Assembly: GCA_024114885.1 (NCBI GenBank)
Contig: CP099420.1
Coordinates: 2,480,001-2,544,000 of the forward strand
Direction of reading: 5' to 3'
Length of the DNA: 64,000 bases
Source: Septoria linicola
Taxonomy: Eukaryota; Ascomycota; Dothideomycetes; Mycosphaerellales; Mycosphaerellaceae
A program made the translations under genes and the position numbers. The notes under the pieces are model-generated. The model was not told where the DNA came from, ran no database searches, and worked only from the letters and a program-made list of their open reading frames with translations. Each line of letters opens with the position of its first letter. Position 1 is the first letter of the stretch. Positions 10,016 to 19,963 of this stretch are shown one piece after another.

Positions 10016-11383
10016 ATGTCTACACCGTCCACGCCAGACGCTGACCACGACCGCGCAGACTACACCAGCAACTTTGAGGCGGCGCAATACCACTCGCAGC
10101 AGCCGCTGCCGCCCGGCCAATTCCGCGGATACGACGGCCAGCCCGTCGCCGCCGTCCAGCAGCAGCAGCAGCAGCAGCATCACCATCGCCAGGACAGCAA
10201 CGGCAGCAATGGTCTGGCCAAAGTCGCCATTCCTAAGAACGGCAGTGTTACAGTCAAGCGCGAGGACAGTAACACCGGCTCGCCACCAAACACGGCCAAC
10301 GCCGCCATGACGGCCATCAGGAGTGGGCCCATGTCGAAAGAGGTCCAGGTGCAACCACGACCACGACCGGGCAGAAAGCCCATGGCAGGCGAGGACAAAG
10401 AGGACCGCCGCAGGCTACAAAACCGAATGGCACAGCGTGCATTTCGCGACAAGCGTGCACAGAAGAACGTTGAACTGGAGCATGAGATCAACCGACTCAA
10501 GGCCGAGTTCCAACAGCACGAAGCAGACTATCGCAACACCATCGCCGAGCTTCGGACTTCATGCCAAGAAAAAGACCGACAGAACGCGGAGCTCAATACC
10601 AACAAGACTTTGCTGGAAGCTCGTGTGGCCAAGCAAGAACAGCGTGTCGCAGACCTGGAGAGGCAGCTGAAATTGGCCAATAGCAATGTTGGTTCCTTCC
10701 GCGACGTAACAGGCCAACCAGCGGACCAGCGGCCATCAAGTGTCCCGACACCACCTGAATCAAATTACGAGATTGACTTCACCAACTACGGTCGTGCGAC
10801 AGGATCGACCTATGGGCTGCGCAACACGCTCAGCAATGACAGCAATGCGATGGACTTCAGCGTCGACAACGAAGATCCATGTGGTTTCTGCACTGATGAC
10901 CAAAACTGCGCATGTAAGCAAGAACAGCAGCAAAGGCAGCGGCCGAAGCCAACTCCGATTGAGCCAAGAGTATCTGCCACGCTACCTGGAAGCTGTGACA
11001 TGTGTCAGTCCGATCCAGAGCGCGCTCGCGCCTGCAAGGAAATGGCCGCCGCCACTCGCCCAGCCGGCAGCACCACGCCTCGCACATCTTCTTCTTTTGG
11101 ATCTCGCCCGAGCTTGACCAGCACCACAATGCCGCCACCACGCATGTCGTGCTCAGCAATGGTTGACGAATTCAACAAGTTTGGCGAGCGGACTTCTAGC
11201 ATTGGCGGCTTATTTGGAGGCCGCCGGCTCAATGCCTATCCACGCGAGACCGGCGGTGGCTTTGATCTGGAAGAGGCCCAGGCAGCTGAGGTCCTTTCCA
11301 CCCTCCACCGTCGCAGTGAAGGCGCAACTTCTGTAAGCTCTTTCGCCGACTCGCAGTCTGGCCAAGGCTCTACTTCGATGTAA
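10016..11383 (+). CDS. bZIP transcription factor, HapX-like
   Basis: A single exon encodes 455 residues. Order of parts: a short poly-Gln/His run (about residues 45-58); a PRPRPGRKP segment just before the basic region, resembling the Hap4-type motif with which HapX docks on the CCAAT-binding complex; a Yap-type basic region NRMAQRAFRDKR; and a leucine-zipper coiled coil to about residue 225. Two cysteine-rich motifs follow, CGFCTDDQNCACKQ and GSCDMCQSDPERARACK. In HapX such motifs sense iron-sulfur clusters. The Hap-type docking motif is degenerate: the usual Trp-containing start is replaced by SKEVQVQ. So either a diverged HapX or a HapX-related paralogue is possible. Expected role: nuclear regulator of iron or redox genes. 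Confidence 0.8.
   Translation: MSTPSTPDADHDRADYTSNFEAAQYHSQQPLPPGQFRGYDGQPVAAVQQQQQQQHHHRQDSNGSNGLAKVAIPKNGSVTVKREDSNTGSPPNTANAAMTAIRSGPMSKEVQVQPRPRPGRKPMAGEDKEDRRRLQNRMAQRAFRDKRAQKNVELEHEINRLKAEFQQHEADYRNTIAELRTSCQEKDRQNAELNTNKTLLEARVAKQEQRVADLERQLKLANSNVGSFRDVTGQPADQRPSSVPTPPESNYEIDFTNYGRATGSTYGLRNTLSNDSNAMDFSVDNEDPCGFCTDDQNCACKQEQQQRQRPKPTPIEPRVSATLPGSCDMCQSDPERARACKEMAAATRPAGSTTPRTSSSFGSRPSLTSTTMPPPRMSCSAMVDEFNKFGERTSSIGGLFGGRRLNAYPRETGGGFDLEEAQAAEVLSTLHRRSEGATSVSSFADSQSGQGSTSM
10156..10195 (+). repeat. CAG-rich trinucleotide tract encoding poly-Gln/His
   Basis: An interrupted run of CAG codons followed by CAT/CAC codons lies inside the bZIP coding sequence. It is a likely length-variable site, and a low-complexity linker in the protein. 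Confidence 0.75.
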
Positions 11384-12023
11384 AACGACTTTGTTTCCTC
11401 CAACTGATAGAAGTTTTCATGATACCACCAACGTTAAATGGGAAAAGATGGCGTTTACGGAATGCAGAGAGCAAAAAGATGAATGACGATTATGGCAGCG
11501 CGCATAGGTAGAAATGGTTGGGACGGAAGGCGCATGGATGAGCGTTGACCGCAGCCAGCACAGGTCACCGTGAAAAGCCGTGACTGATTGTGTATACGCA
11601 CTAGTGTAAGAGTCACTACATCAAGTACTGTCGTAGATGATTGTGATGCACCAATCCTTCGCCCGCTCCTGACATGTGCCCTCGTTCATAGCTTGTTCTG
11701 CAGAACTGCTTGCAACCCACTCCATGTCCTTCTCTATGCACCAAAACATTGTTTGGCTCGTTGACCTACAGCCAAGCGGGAGTGTCTGTCGCAGCTCGAA
11801 ATCTGAAGGGTCGTCGCGTGGTGTGAAGCTAGTTTGCTGCGGCTTTAGTATGCATGGTAGATGGCTAAAGTACTGCACAGCTAATGTCTGCATGGAGCTG
11901 ATGGCAGAGTGAATTATGCCTGTCGATCGATAACTGGTGCTCTCGAGAGCCCTTCTCTGCACCTTGTCGAACGTGAGCCAGTCTCGAGTAAATCTCGCGA
12001 AGCTGTAATCGCATGCTTTTGCC
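11384..12023. other. Downstream region of the zinc-finger gene
   Basis: A minus-strand open frame (11621-12217) overlaps the 3' end of the zinc-finger gene in another phase. It could hold a lost or spliced C-terminal part of that protein, but no convincing splice junction joins the two. No other gene is seen. Confidence 0.35.
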
Positions 12024-12905
12024 TCATAATATGGTATCGACATATGGCTCTGGATTCCAGAGCGGAAACATCGTGGTTGTGTTCTGCTGGTGAATCTCTT
12101 TGGGCAGTGCAGATCTAGCGGTGGCATTGTAATGTGGACCAGCGCTTGGTGTTGGTAGCGGACTGTCCATGGAAGCTGTTGAATACGAAGGGCTCGGAGT
12201 CGAGTGACTGTACCCATCAGAGTCGTGGTACAGTGCTGGGGGTAGAAGGTAGCTTCCGGACAGGCTGGGGTCTATGTTCATTTGCCATGCTGGCATCGCG
12301 GGCATGTTGCACTGGGTCATTCGTACAGCTGAGATCGTAGGTACTGTGTTCTGTTGCGCTGGGGCCAGATCGCCTTCCCCCTGCGCCCATTGCCAACTTG
12401 GGTCTTCAAGCCAAAGAGTCTCCATCCAGCTCTCTTGCACGTCGATAGACTGTGCGCCTTCGGGCAGGTGTAGAGGCTCAGGTGACAGTGCAGGCGTACT
12501 GATCGAGTATGAAGGGCTATCGTAGCTGCAATTGAATACGCCACTTTCAATTGAGACCCGTGAAGAGCGATCCGTTCTCGCGCGACTGCTTTTCATTTTG
12601 TACGTGCATGCGTGGCCGCCACGAGTACATCGAGTGCAGGGCACCAGGTTGTCGCATCTCGTCTTGAGTCGAGAACACCGATCACATGCTCGTTGACTTC
12701 TATTGTGATTGAGAGGTTGCTTTCCACCAGTGTGTATGTTGCTATGCCGGTCGAGCAGATCCTTTCGCTTGAAGCTTGCATCGCAGGTGTCACAGACATA
12801 GTTCGTGGTGGCAGAATGATTTTTTCGGTGTCGATTTAGCGTCTCGGCAGCTTTGTACGCTCTCCCACAGTCCAAGCAGATATGACTAGATGGCTTGGTA
12901 GACAT
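12024..12905 (-). CDS. Dual C2H2 plus Zn2Cys6 transcription factor, short
   Basis: 293 residues are read from ATG 12905. Two C2H2 fingers come first: ICLDCGRAYKAAETLNRHRK, with its closing His just after, and YVCDTCDASFKRKDLLDRH, with its closing His four residues on. A fungal Zn2Cys6 cluster follows directly (ACDRCSRLKTRCDNLVPC, then TRCTRGGHAC). The rest is Ser/Pro-rich. Fungal factors with this combination normally run to 600-900 residues with a middle homology (fungal_trans) domain. That domain is absent here. Either the gene is truncated or an undetected intron near 12040 joins a C-terminal exon. Nuclear DNA binding is expected; targets are unknown. Confidence 0.75.
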   Translation of the reverse strand: MSTKPSSHICLDCGRAYKAAETLNRHRKNHSATTNYVCDTCDASFKRKDLLDRHSNIHTGGKQPLNHNRSQRACDRCSRLKTRCDNLVPCTRCTRGGHACTYKMKSSRARTDRSSRVSIESGVFNCSYDSPSYSISTPALSPEPLHLPEGAQSIDVQESWMETLWLEDPSWQWAQGEGDLAPAQQNTVPTISAVRMTQCNMPAMPAWQMNIDPSLSGSYLLPPALYHDSDGYSHSTPSPSYSTASMDSPLPTPSAGPHYNATARSALPKEIHQQNTTTMFPLWNPEPYVDTIL

Positions 12906-15221
12906 TTTGAATGTGCTGATTTCCCGGGCGGTGTTGTGAGCCGTGGGCTAAATCTGGCAGTAGGTATGAGGCCTCACTATAGACAGCCTTTATGTCAGGT
13001 ACCAGTTCCAGAAACCGGTGAAGAACGCAGCCGGAGATTACCTAAACCCCAGCAAGTGCTTGCTCATGTAATGCGAAGACGGACGAGCTGCAGTGAGCTA
13101 GTCTCTTGCTTTATGAGCAGATGGCCCAAATTAGCTCACCAGGAAACAATGATTCAGATAGCGCACTGCCTTGTGACGTTCGTCCTCTGCGGAATGATAG
13201 TCGAAGTCGAGCAATGAGCTGGGAATCCGGCAGTATGGTCCGCGATCGACACACCTGCGCTGGTTGGAGAGGAACGGAGTATGAGGTAAGTAAGTCCTAA
13301 GTCGTTGGCTTTTGGACTGACAAGGACGATCCTACGACAAATCAAGCTACTGCCACGCCCTGCGCCAGTCATCTGAATAGCGGTAGCAGAATTGACGAGA
13401 GGACTCTAGCTTGCACTGCTGCTCCACTGCGTTGCTTATGCAAGAAGGACTCCTTAGTGATATCCACGGCATGTGCCGTAGCAGAGCATTTCCATGGGGG
13501 CCTTTGACTACGCCAGAGATATCGCGTACAGAAAGTCTCCGGATGCCTAGCGAGTGCTCGCTCACTGACGATTGGGCGAGGCCATCTTCACGGCCGCGGG
13601 CGAAAGCCTGGGATCCGAGCTGGGAAAGCTCGAAATGCGGCACAGCCTTCGAGAAACAGGCAGTGTCGCAAGCTTCGTAGTAAAAAGGCAAGTCGCGTTG
13701 ACGATCGAAACTCTTAGCCAGATGGAGCACACGGTGTCCTAGGCATCCACTCGCAGTGGATGTGAAGTCGGGCACTAGATGCTTGATCGGTCCCGAGGCG
13801 TCGACTATCGAATGTTGCATTGTTAGTCAACTTACGACATGAGCATAAGTCAGCAGGGCCAGCAGTGTAGCATCGACGCGACTATCCAGGTACCAGGTGG
13901 ATGTAGGTGGCTGTAGCATGAAGGATGCGCCAAACTCCATGCCTGCCAGACTCACGCGAGTCCGCCGCTCTCGCAATACTCATTGCCGCGAGCGTATAGT
14001 CGGCTCCTTCGTCTCTTAGCCCGCTGCATTGTGACGCTGAACTCCACTATCGTGATCTGTGGGAAGAAGCCAGAATCCACTGCTGTGGTCTGGCATCTGA
14101 GGAAAGAAAGCCAGCCCTACATTGGCCAGGAAAGTCATTTTCGAAGCATGAGCCACCTCTGCGGACTGCCAAATCCAGCATGCCGTCACTTCTTTCCAGC
14201 CGCAAAAAAGTCTCCGAACGTCCTTGACGATGGACTCTCAAAAGCAATAATGCTGCTGTGGCCCAGCAATGTGGTAACTATAAGCCTAGCACTACTACTA
14301 CGACCTCGCAGGAGCAGGAAGCGGTATCCATTGCGACTTGGCCAAATGTGGTAATTCTTGCGAGATGCACTAGCATGATTGTTTCCTCACTGCACTTGTT
14401 GCTGCTTCCGCCTCCGACACGAGCTTTCACGTCTCCATGCCTCTAAATTATGGCGAGTAATGGAGATTAGAAGCACCCACTGCAACAGGATTGGTCATCA
14501 AGACTTCCTCGCTGTTGCGAGACCAGATCATTGCCCGGAGACCCTAAGGACGACTCAGCGATCCTCCCAAACTCTCAAGACAGGCTCCAAGAAGATCGGC
14601 AGGACTCGGTTGCATCCGACCGGAGTGACCGACAGCATACTCTCGACATCTCACTTGGTCGCTTCAGCAGGATCGCGGGTATTTCCGGTGTGCAGATGAA
14701 AGTGACCAGACTTTAGATGTATGTAGTCGGCGTGCATTTGGCTGCGCCACTACATGTCAAAGACGAGCATCTCAGCACGTATGCGGTCTAGCTTAGGCAA
14801 CAGACAGAGTGTATTGAGTGAGAAGCAGAAGCAATACGAGATCTAGCAAGCGTATTGCATGTGTTCTCGATCATTTCTGCACGCACACGTACAACGATAG
14901 CTCTATCGGTGGCCGCGCGTTGCTGGAAGGATTTCTGAACACGATGTGGTCTCGACACGAAGTCTCGCACGATGAACCTGCGAGAAAACGTGGCTGAGCA
15001 CGCCGAAATACGAAGAGATATGCACGCTACCTCATATTGAGTATTTTCGCTCTCGATCATTGTCAGCACAAAAATAGTTCTTGACTTTGCTTTTGCTCTT
15101 TCACGAGATCAGTTGCATACGCATTCATGGCCGACTCCAATAGCGACGCTGCTATGATCGATGTATGGCGTCTCGATGAAAAGCAACAACAGTCGGTCTT
15201 AGCCTAGTGTGATCACCTCAC
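12906..15221. other. Gene-poor interval, 2.3 kb
   Basis: Several 60-160 codon frames exist on both strands, but their composition is random-like (Arg/Ser/Cys/Leu) and none shows a domain. Base composition is like the coding flanks, so this is not an AT-rich repeat. The left end holds the zinc-finger gene promoter. Confidence 0.4.
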
Positions 15222-17091
15222 TCACTCTCGTCTCACAAGCCTGACTTGAATCCCTTCCCCTTCTTTTTGGTTATACACGTTTCTCATCTGCAACGTCAGA
15301 ATCGCTATACTATCTTCCATACTATTGTCCAGCCTCGTTTCAACTTCTCTCTCATTCTCAAGTTCCCCACCAGGTTTCCGTTTCGCCACCGCTTGGATTC
15401 TGCACCTTCGGAACAGTGTCAAGAAGATACTCGAGAACTCGACTTGCGCCATCTTCTGTCCAGGACAAACTCTCGAACCAAGCGACCAAGGACTGAAAGT
15501 GCCTCTCGGCGGTTGGAAGAGGGTCCCATCAGAATTGAGCCAGCGCGAAGGGCGGAAGAATGTTTCATCAGGGCCTGTATCATCATGTGCTGCCGTTTCA
15601 GAGTCACGTTCTTTCGTGGCAGCTCGTGTGCGATTGAGATCTCTCCATACACTCTTGTCTAATCCCAAGCCAATGTTGTTGACATAGACAGTCGCATTCT
15701 TCGGAAACCAGACCGTTCCTCTCGTTGTCTCGATAGTCTGTTCTGTCTTGGTCTGCTTGGCCATGTGGATCACCGGGGCAAACAGCCTCAATGTCTCGAG
15801 CATGACAGCCAGAATCCTCTTCATTTTGGGGAAAATTTCTGTGTATTCCAGCTCGCGCTCCTCCCCTCCAGCAGGCAGAAGCGCATCCACTTCCTCGCAG
15901 ACCCAATCTTGCCACTCCGGGTACCGGCAGAGCAGGACTAAGGCATAGGCAAGCGTATTGGCTGTGGTATCAAAGCCTGCAGCTGTGAAGATGAACAGGT
16001 TGCCTATCATTTCGTCGTGGCTCAACATCCTTTCTCCAGATTTGGTCTGGCTCTCAGATGCGTACAGGAGCTGTGACATGATGTTGTTTCTCGTGTTGGC
16101 GCCGCCTTGCTCGTTTCGGACCTTCTCTCTCTGCAGCAAAGTATTTGTATGGATCGGAAACTCCTTCATTGCGTACCCCACGTTGCGAAGAAAATCATGG
16201 CCGGGAAGAAAGCTAGGATAGTTGTCGAGAAACCAGTGTGGGAGAATGATAGGTCCAGCGACAGCATCGATTACCACGTTTACAGCTTGAATGTATGTCA
16301 TGCGGAAGCCTGGTTCTGCCTTTGAGTTTTTCTCATTGTTGTTCCAGTCGATGCTCTCACCCATCCCAGCTCCAGAAAGGACATTGATCGTGATCTTCTT
16401 CATTGCGTCGAATAGCTTTCCAGTCTCGGCTCGATGACACTGCGTCTCGCCGTCGCGTAGCATCTCTGCCAACATACCTTCTGTTTGGCGTATGCTTTCG
16501 TTGAAAACAGTCTTCGAGATCCTCTCCGTGATAGTCCCCGCCACAACTCTCCTCTGTCTTGCCCAAGTATCGCCGTCTGAAGACAGAAGATTGTTACCAA
16601 ATTTGGACATGAAGAGTGTAGTCAGACTGTGCTGAACAAAGTCCCGTGGCCTTTTCAAGATCTCAAAGGCAAGCTCTGGATCTCGTGTCGATATCTCATA
16701 GAGTCCAGATGTAACCATGACATAAGTCGAGTCATTGCCTTGTGGAGCAGCATACTTCTCGTAGGGTTTCAGCTTCTCCGTATGTTCGAAGGAATAGACC
16801 GTGAGTGCGAGGCGATCCCATATGTATGCTGGCAAAGCTTTCTTGAGGTGAGGACGAAGAGGGACGCTGAGTATCATCCATAAGAAGTGGTTTTGGTCCC
16901 ATGGACTATGTAAGCACGTGCCGTGGGTCAGTGCTTGATTATGCGCAAAACGAAGTGAGGGAGACTCACACGCAGAAGTACGGCAGACCCGATTTTCTTG
17001 CATTCAAGAAGTTACGTATGAAGTTGTAGGCGAAAGTCGACAAGTAGAGACTGACGACAACGAGCGCGAAGGCAGTGTAGGAAGGCATCAT
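15222..17091 (-). CDS. Cytochrome P450 monooxygenase
   Basis: Two exons (16970-17091 and 15222-16905) with a 64-nt intron (GTGAGT donor, TAG acceptor) encode 601 residues. The first exon supplies a hydrophobic N-terminal anchor (residues 1-25, ALVVVSLYLSTFAYNFI) for the ER membrane. P450 landmarks are complete: WARQRRVVAG (helix C region), the I-helix oxygen groove AGFDTTANT, the ExxR motif ETLR, and the haem-binding loop FSPWSLGSRVCPGQK with the Cys ligand. Length is normal to slightly long. The family cannot be fixed without a search; the overall style is that of fungal CYP56-like or secondary-metabolite P450s. The substrate is unknown. No biosynthetic core enzyme lies near it, so it looks like a stand-alone gene. 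Confidence 0.9.
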
Positions 17092-17764
17092 CAATCTGGC
17101 TCAGGCGAGTTACGTGCGGCAAGGAACGTCTGTATCAGTAGTGGTATCAGAAGATGGTGTTCTTGGCCACGAGAAGGAATGCACGCAGCGCACCCGAACC
17201 GCGAGTTCGACGTAGAAAGAGGCCAGGTCACCGCAAGTGAATGACAGTAACAGAAAGGTGGTTCAGTTCTGAGGATTATGAAGCTGAGGACTCGTCGCTA
17301 AATTGAATGAGCCAGCTGAAACGGATGTTGATCCGCGTGTGTAAGCGACGTCTAGGAAGGAGCTTCAAGGATCAGTGATGCATGAACCTGGCTTATTCAC
17401 CAATCATAACGCGCACATATCTGTGCAAAGGCCGATGCCACGCGAGAACACGTGCCGCCCACGCCGGAAGACTACTGCGCTGCAAACCCACATCATCTTT
17501 TCTGTGGCTCTCAAGCCTGGCCGCGCAGCACGATCGGCTGTTGCTGCAGTAGACCCGGGCTTCGATTCATGTATTTCGGGCTAGACTACTACGCCCTCCA
17601 CCATCTTGAGGCTGGACGTGGGACCCGGCGCTTGTTGACCAGTTCTAGCAGTACTGCTTTTCATCTGATCATTTTCATCGCAGACGGACCGAGAGTCGTG
17701 AGCCTGATTGTTCTCGCGCCCTGCTGGTCTTGGTCGAATGTTCATCAAGGGCGTCTATGCGACA
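17092..17764. promoter_or_regulatory. P450 promoter and Hat2-like gene 3' region
   Basis: No gene is seen. It lies between two minus-strand genes, so it should contain the 3' end signals of the histone-chaperone gene and the promoter of the P450. Confidence 0.4.
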
Positions 17765-19409
17765 CTACTCTTCAACCTCTCGGCGCGCTACGTTGGGCGG
17801 TAGAACTTCCACTAGATGGCGACTTGCTCTCCAGCACTGGATCAAGTTGTCTTCGCCTGTGGAGCAGATGACCCATGGATCATTGCGGTTCCACGAGAAA
17901 TCGGAAATGCGGTTAGTGTGCCCGCCGTGCATGAACAGCATCTCTGGTGGCCCGTCCTCAGCGTCCTCAGGCGTTTGCTCAGCGCCTCCCTTTGAAAGAT
18001 CCCAGAAGATGATGCGGCGATCGTCCGAGCTCGAGGCAAGAATGCCAGAATCCCACGGGTGCCAATCGACCTTGGTAATAACGTCCTTGTGGCCCTCAAG
18101 GCTGTGGATCTTGCCATGCTCCGGGAAGCGCAGGTCGAAGATACCGATAGTCTTATCCGCAGACCCAGTCGCAAAAAGCTTATCATGCTTTGGATGGAAT
18201 GAAAGCGTGTTGATCGCATCCGTGTGCGCATTCTTGAACTGGATGGCAGGCTTGTCATTCGTGGACGCTCTGTTGTCCATCAGACACATGGTGAGATCGT
18301 CCGAGACCGAGCCCCAAAGGTTCTTGCCGTGCATCGGGTGATATTGCACGTCGTTCACGACCGCGGAGTGATGTGTGAATGTCCGGGCAGGGGCAACATT
18401 GATCCTGTCGCGATTGAAGTCGCGTGTCAAGTTCCACAGCCTGACTGTCTTGTCCTCGCTACCACTGACGAGCTCTCCTTCAGTGAAAGGATTCCACTCA
18501 ACTGCAAAACCCTCTCCTGTGTGACCTTCCAGAATCGCTTGCGGCTTTACGATGTTTGGGTTCGGAATGGAGGAGTGCTTCGTGCGGTCCCAGATGTAGA
18601 GGTTCTTATCGGGTGCCCACGTGGCGATGATGTTGGGGTTCTGTGGCTGGTAGCGAGCCTTGTTGACTTCGCCAGGGTGTGTGATCTTCTGAACCACGGA
18701 GAAGACGATAGGTTCCTTTGCGGCGCCGTGTCCTGGCTGCTGTTAGTACTTCGACACGCTCTGTTGGAGATACAGATGACATACCCCCCAGCTCCTCACT
18801 GGCCGGGTTGTAATCGGCCATGGACATGGCAGGCGGTTGTGGCAGGTTGATGTGCGCGATCTGTAGATAGTCCTGCTGTGCGCCAGAAGTGTGCGTGCCC
18901 AAGATCATTCTGTGTTGTCGCGATGACTTTCCCGGCTCCTGCTTGACGTCTGGCAGCCATTGCGTGGTGAGGGTCGGCCAGTCAAGGGCTCGACTGTACA
19001 TGATGTCGTACAGGAAGACGCTGTTCTTCTTCCATATCTTGTACTCCTCGTTGATGATTTTGTTCTGGATGGCTTCCTGGTCCTCGGCCGTGTGGGCCAT
19101 TTCTGCTGAGCTGTGAGCGTATGGTCGCGCCAAGTCGGCAGTGTTGCGGTCGAGTTTGCTGCTGCCACCGTTGATGGCGGTGTTGTTGGTGTTGATGTTG
19201 GTGTGAGGCAAGGCAGACAAGGCGGCGACAGCCACAGCTTCACTCGCGTCTTCTGCGCCAATGACGGTGCCGCTTTCCGACGCTGCGTCGTGGATGTCGG
19301 CGTTGTGGAAGATGGACTTGCCCGACACCTTGACGCCTTGCAGCTCGCTGACGAGACGAGACTGGCGGCGTTTGTGGGCAGGTTTAGAAGACGACGAGGA
19401 GGCGGACAT
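17765..19409 (-). CDS. WD40 histone-binding protein, RbAp48/Hat2/Msi1 family
   Basis: Two exons (18785-19409 and 17765-18732) with a 52-nt intron (GTATGT donor, TACTAAC branch, CCAG acceptor) encode 530 residues. A Ser/Ala/Asn-rich extension of about 115 residues precedes the histone H4-binding helix (EEYKIWKKNSVFLYD, then RALDWPTLTTQWLPD). WD40 repeats follow to the end, with typical blocks such as LVSGSEDKTVRLWNL, FATGSADKTIGIFDL and LASSSDDRRIIFWDL. Relatives chaperone H3-H4 in Hat1-Hat2, CAF-1, NuRD/Sin3-type and PRC2 complexes. Which one applies cannot be told from sequence. The extension is longer than in yeast or animal members. It is transcribed divergently from the Xrn1 gene. Confidence 0.92.
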
Positions 19410-19963
19410 GGTCTAGCTGAGCAGCAGAGGTGAGCTTACCGTGGTCCATGGCGGGAGGAGAAACAGCTGCAGCGCTGCAGCGTGCAGAACTAAGTTAATG
19501 CCTGCACCGGCCTGCGTGCGTGTTGGTCTGTGGGTACGCTTCTTGCTCTTTGCAGGATGGATCAGTGGAGTAAAGTCGGCCCGGCTGGCATGCAGGACGC
19601 AAGAGAGCAGAGAGCAGAGGTGGTGGACAGAAGAGTGGAAGCTGGTATCGCAAGCAGCATCAGAAACACGAGCGAGATTGTGACGAGACAGAACGCGAAG
19701 AGTACGCGTGCTCAGAATGCCATGTCATGTCAGGCCGCGACGGCTGCGGCACGCTCCAGAAATGTGTGGCCCGTGCTGATGCTCTCGATGACACTGTATA
19801 CAGTCTGCCTCTCTGGCGCCTCTCTTCCCTTTTCTTCTTCAAGTGACTCTGCGTCAGAACCACCGCTCCGACACCTTTTCCTTCATCTTCGTCGACCGAC
19901 AATCCTCGCCGGACGAGAGACTGGCCACCGTGCGGCTCGTCTTGAGATACAGCAGCCGCCACC
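19410..19963. promoter_or_regulatory. Shared divergent promoter, Hat2-like and Xrn1 genes
   Basis: These 554 bp separate two divergent housekeeping genes. C/T-rich stretches lie just before the Xrn1 start (around 19820-19870). The long open frame that crosses this interval into Xrn1 is out of phase with the true Xrn1 start and is not part of it. Confidence 0.6.

Noticed and set aside
13347..13820. 157-codon minus-strand frame in the gene-poor interval
   Set aside because: No domain, no splice context, and composition like the antisense shadows elsewhere.
19411..19450. Apparent extra 5' exon and GTAAGC...CAG upstream of the Hat2-like gene
   Set aside because: The intron would be only about 23 nt, too short for fungal splicing.
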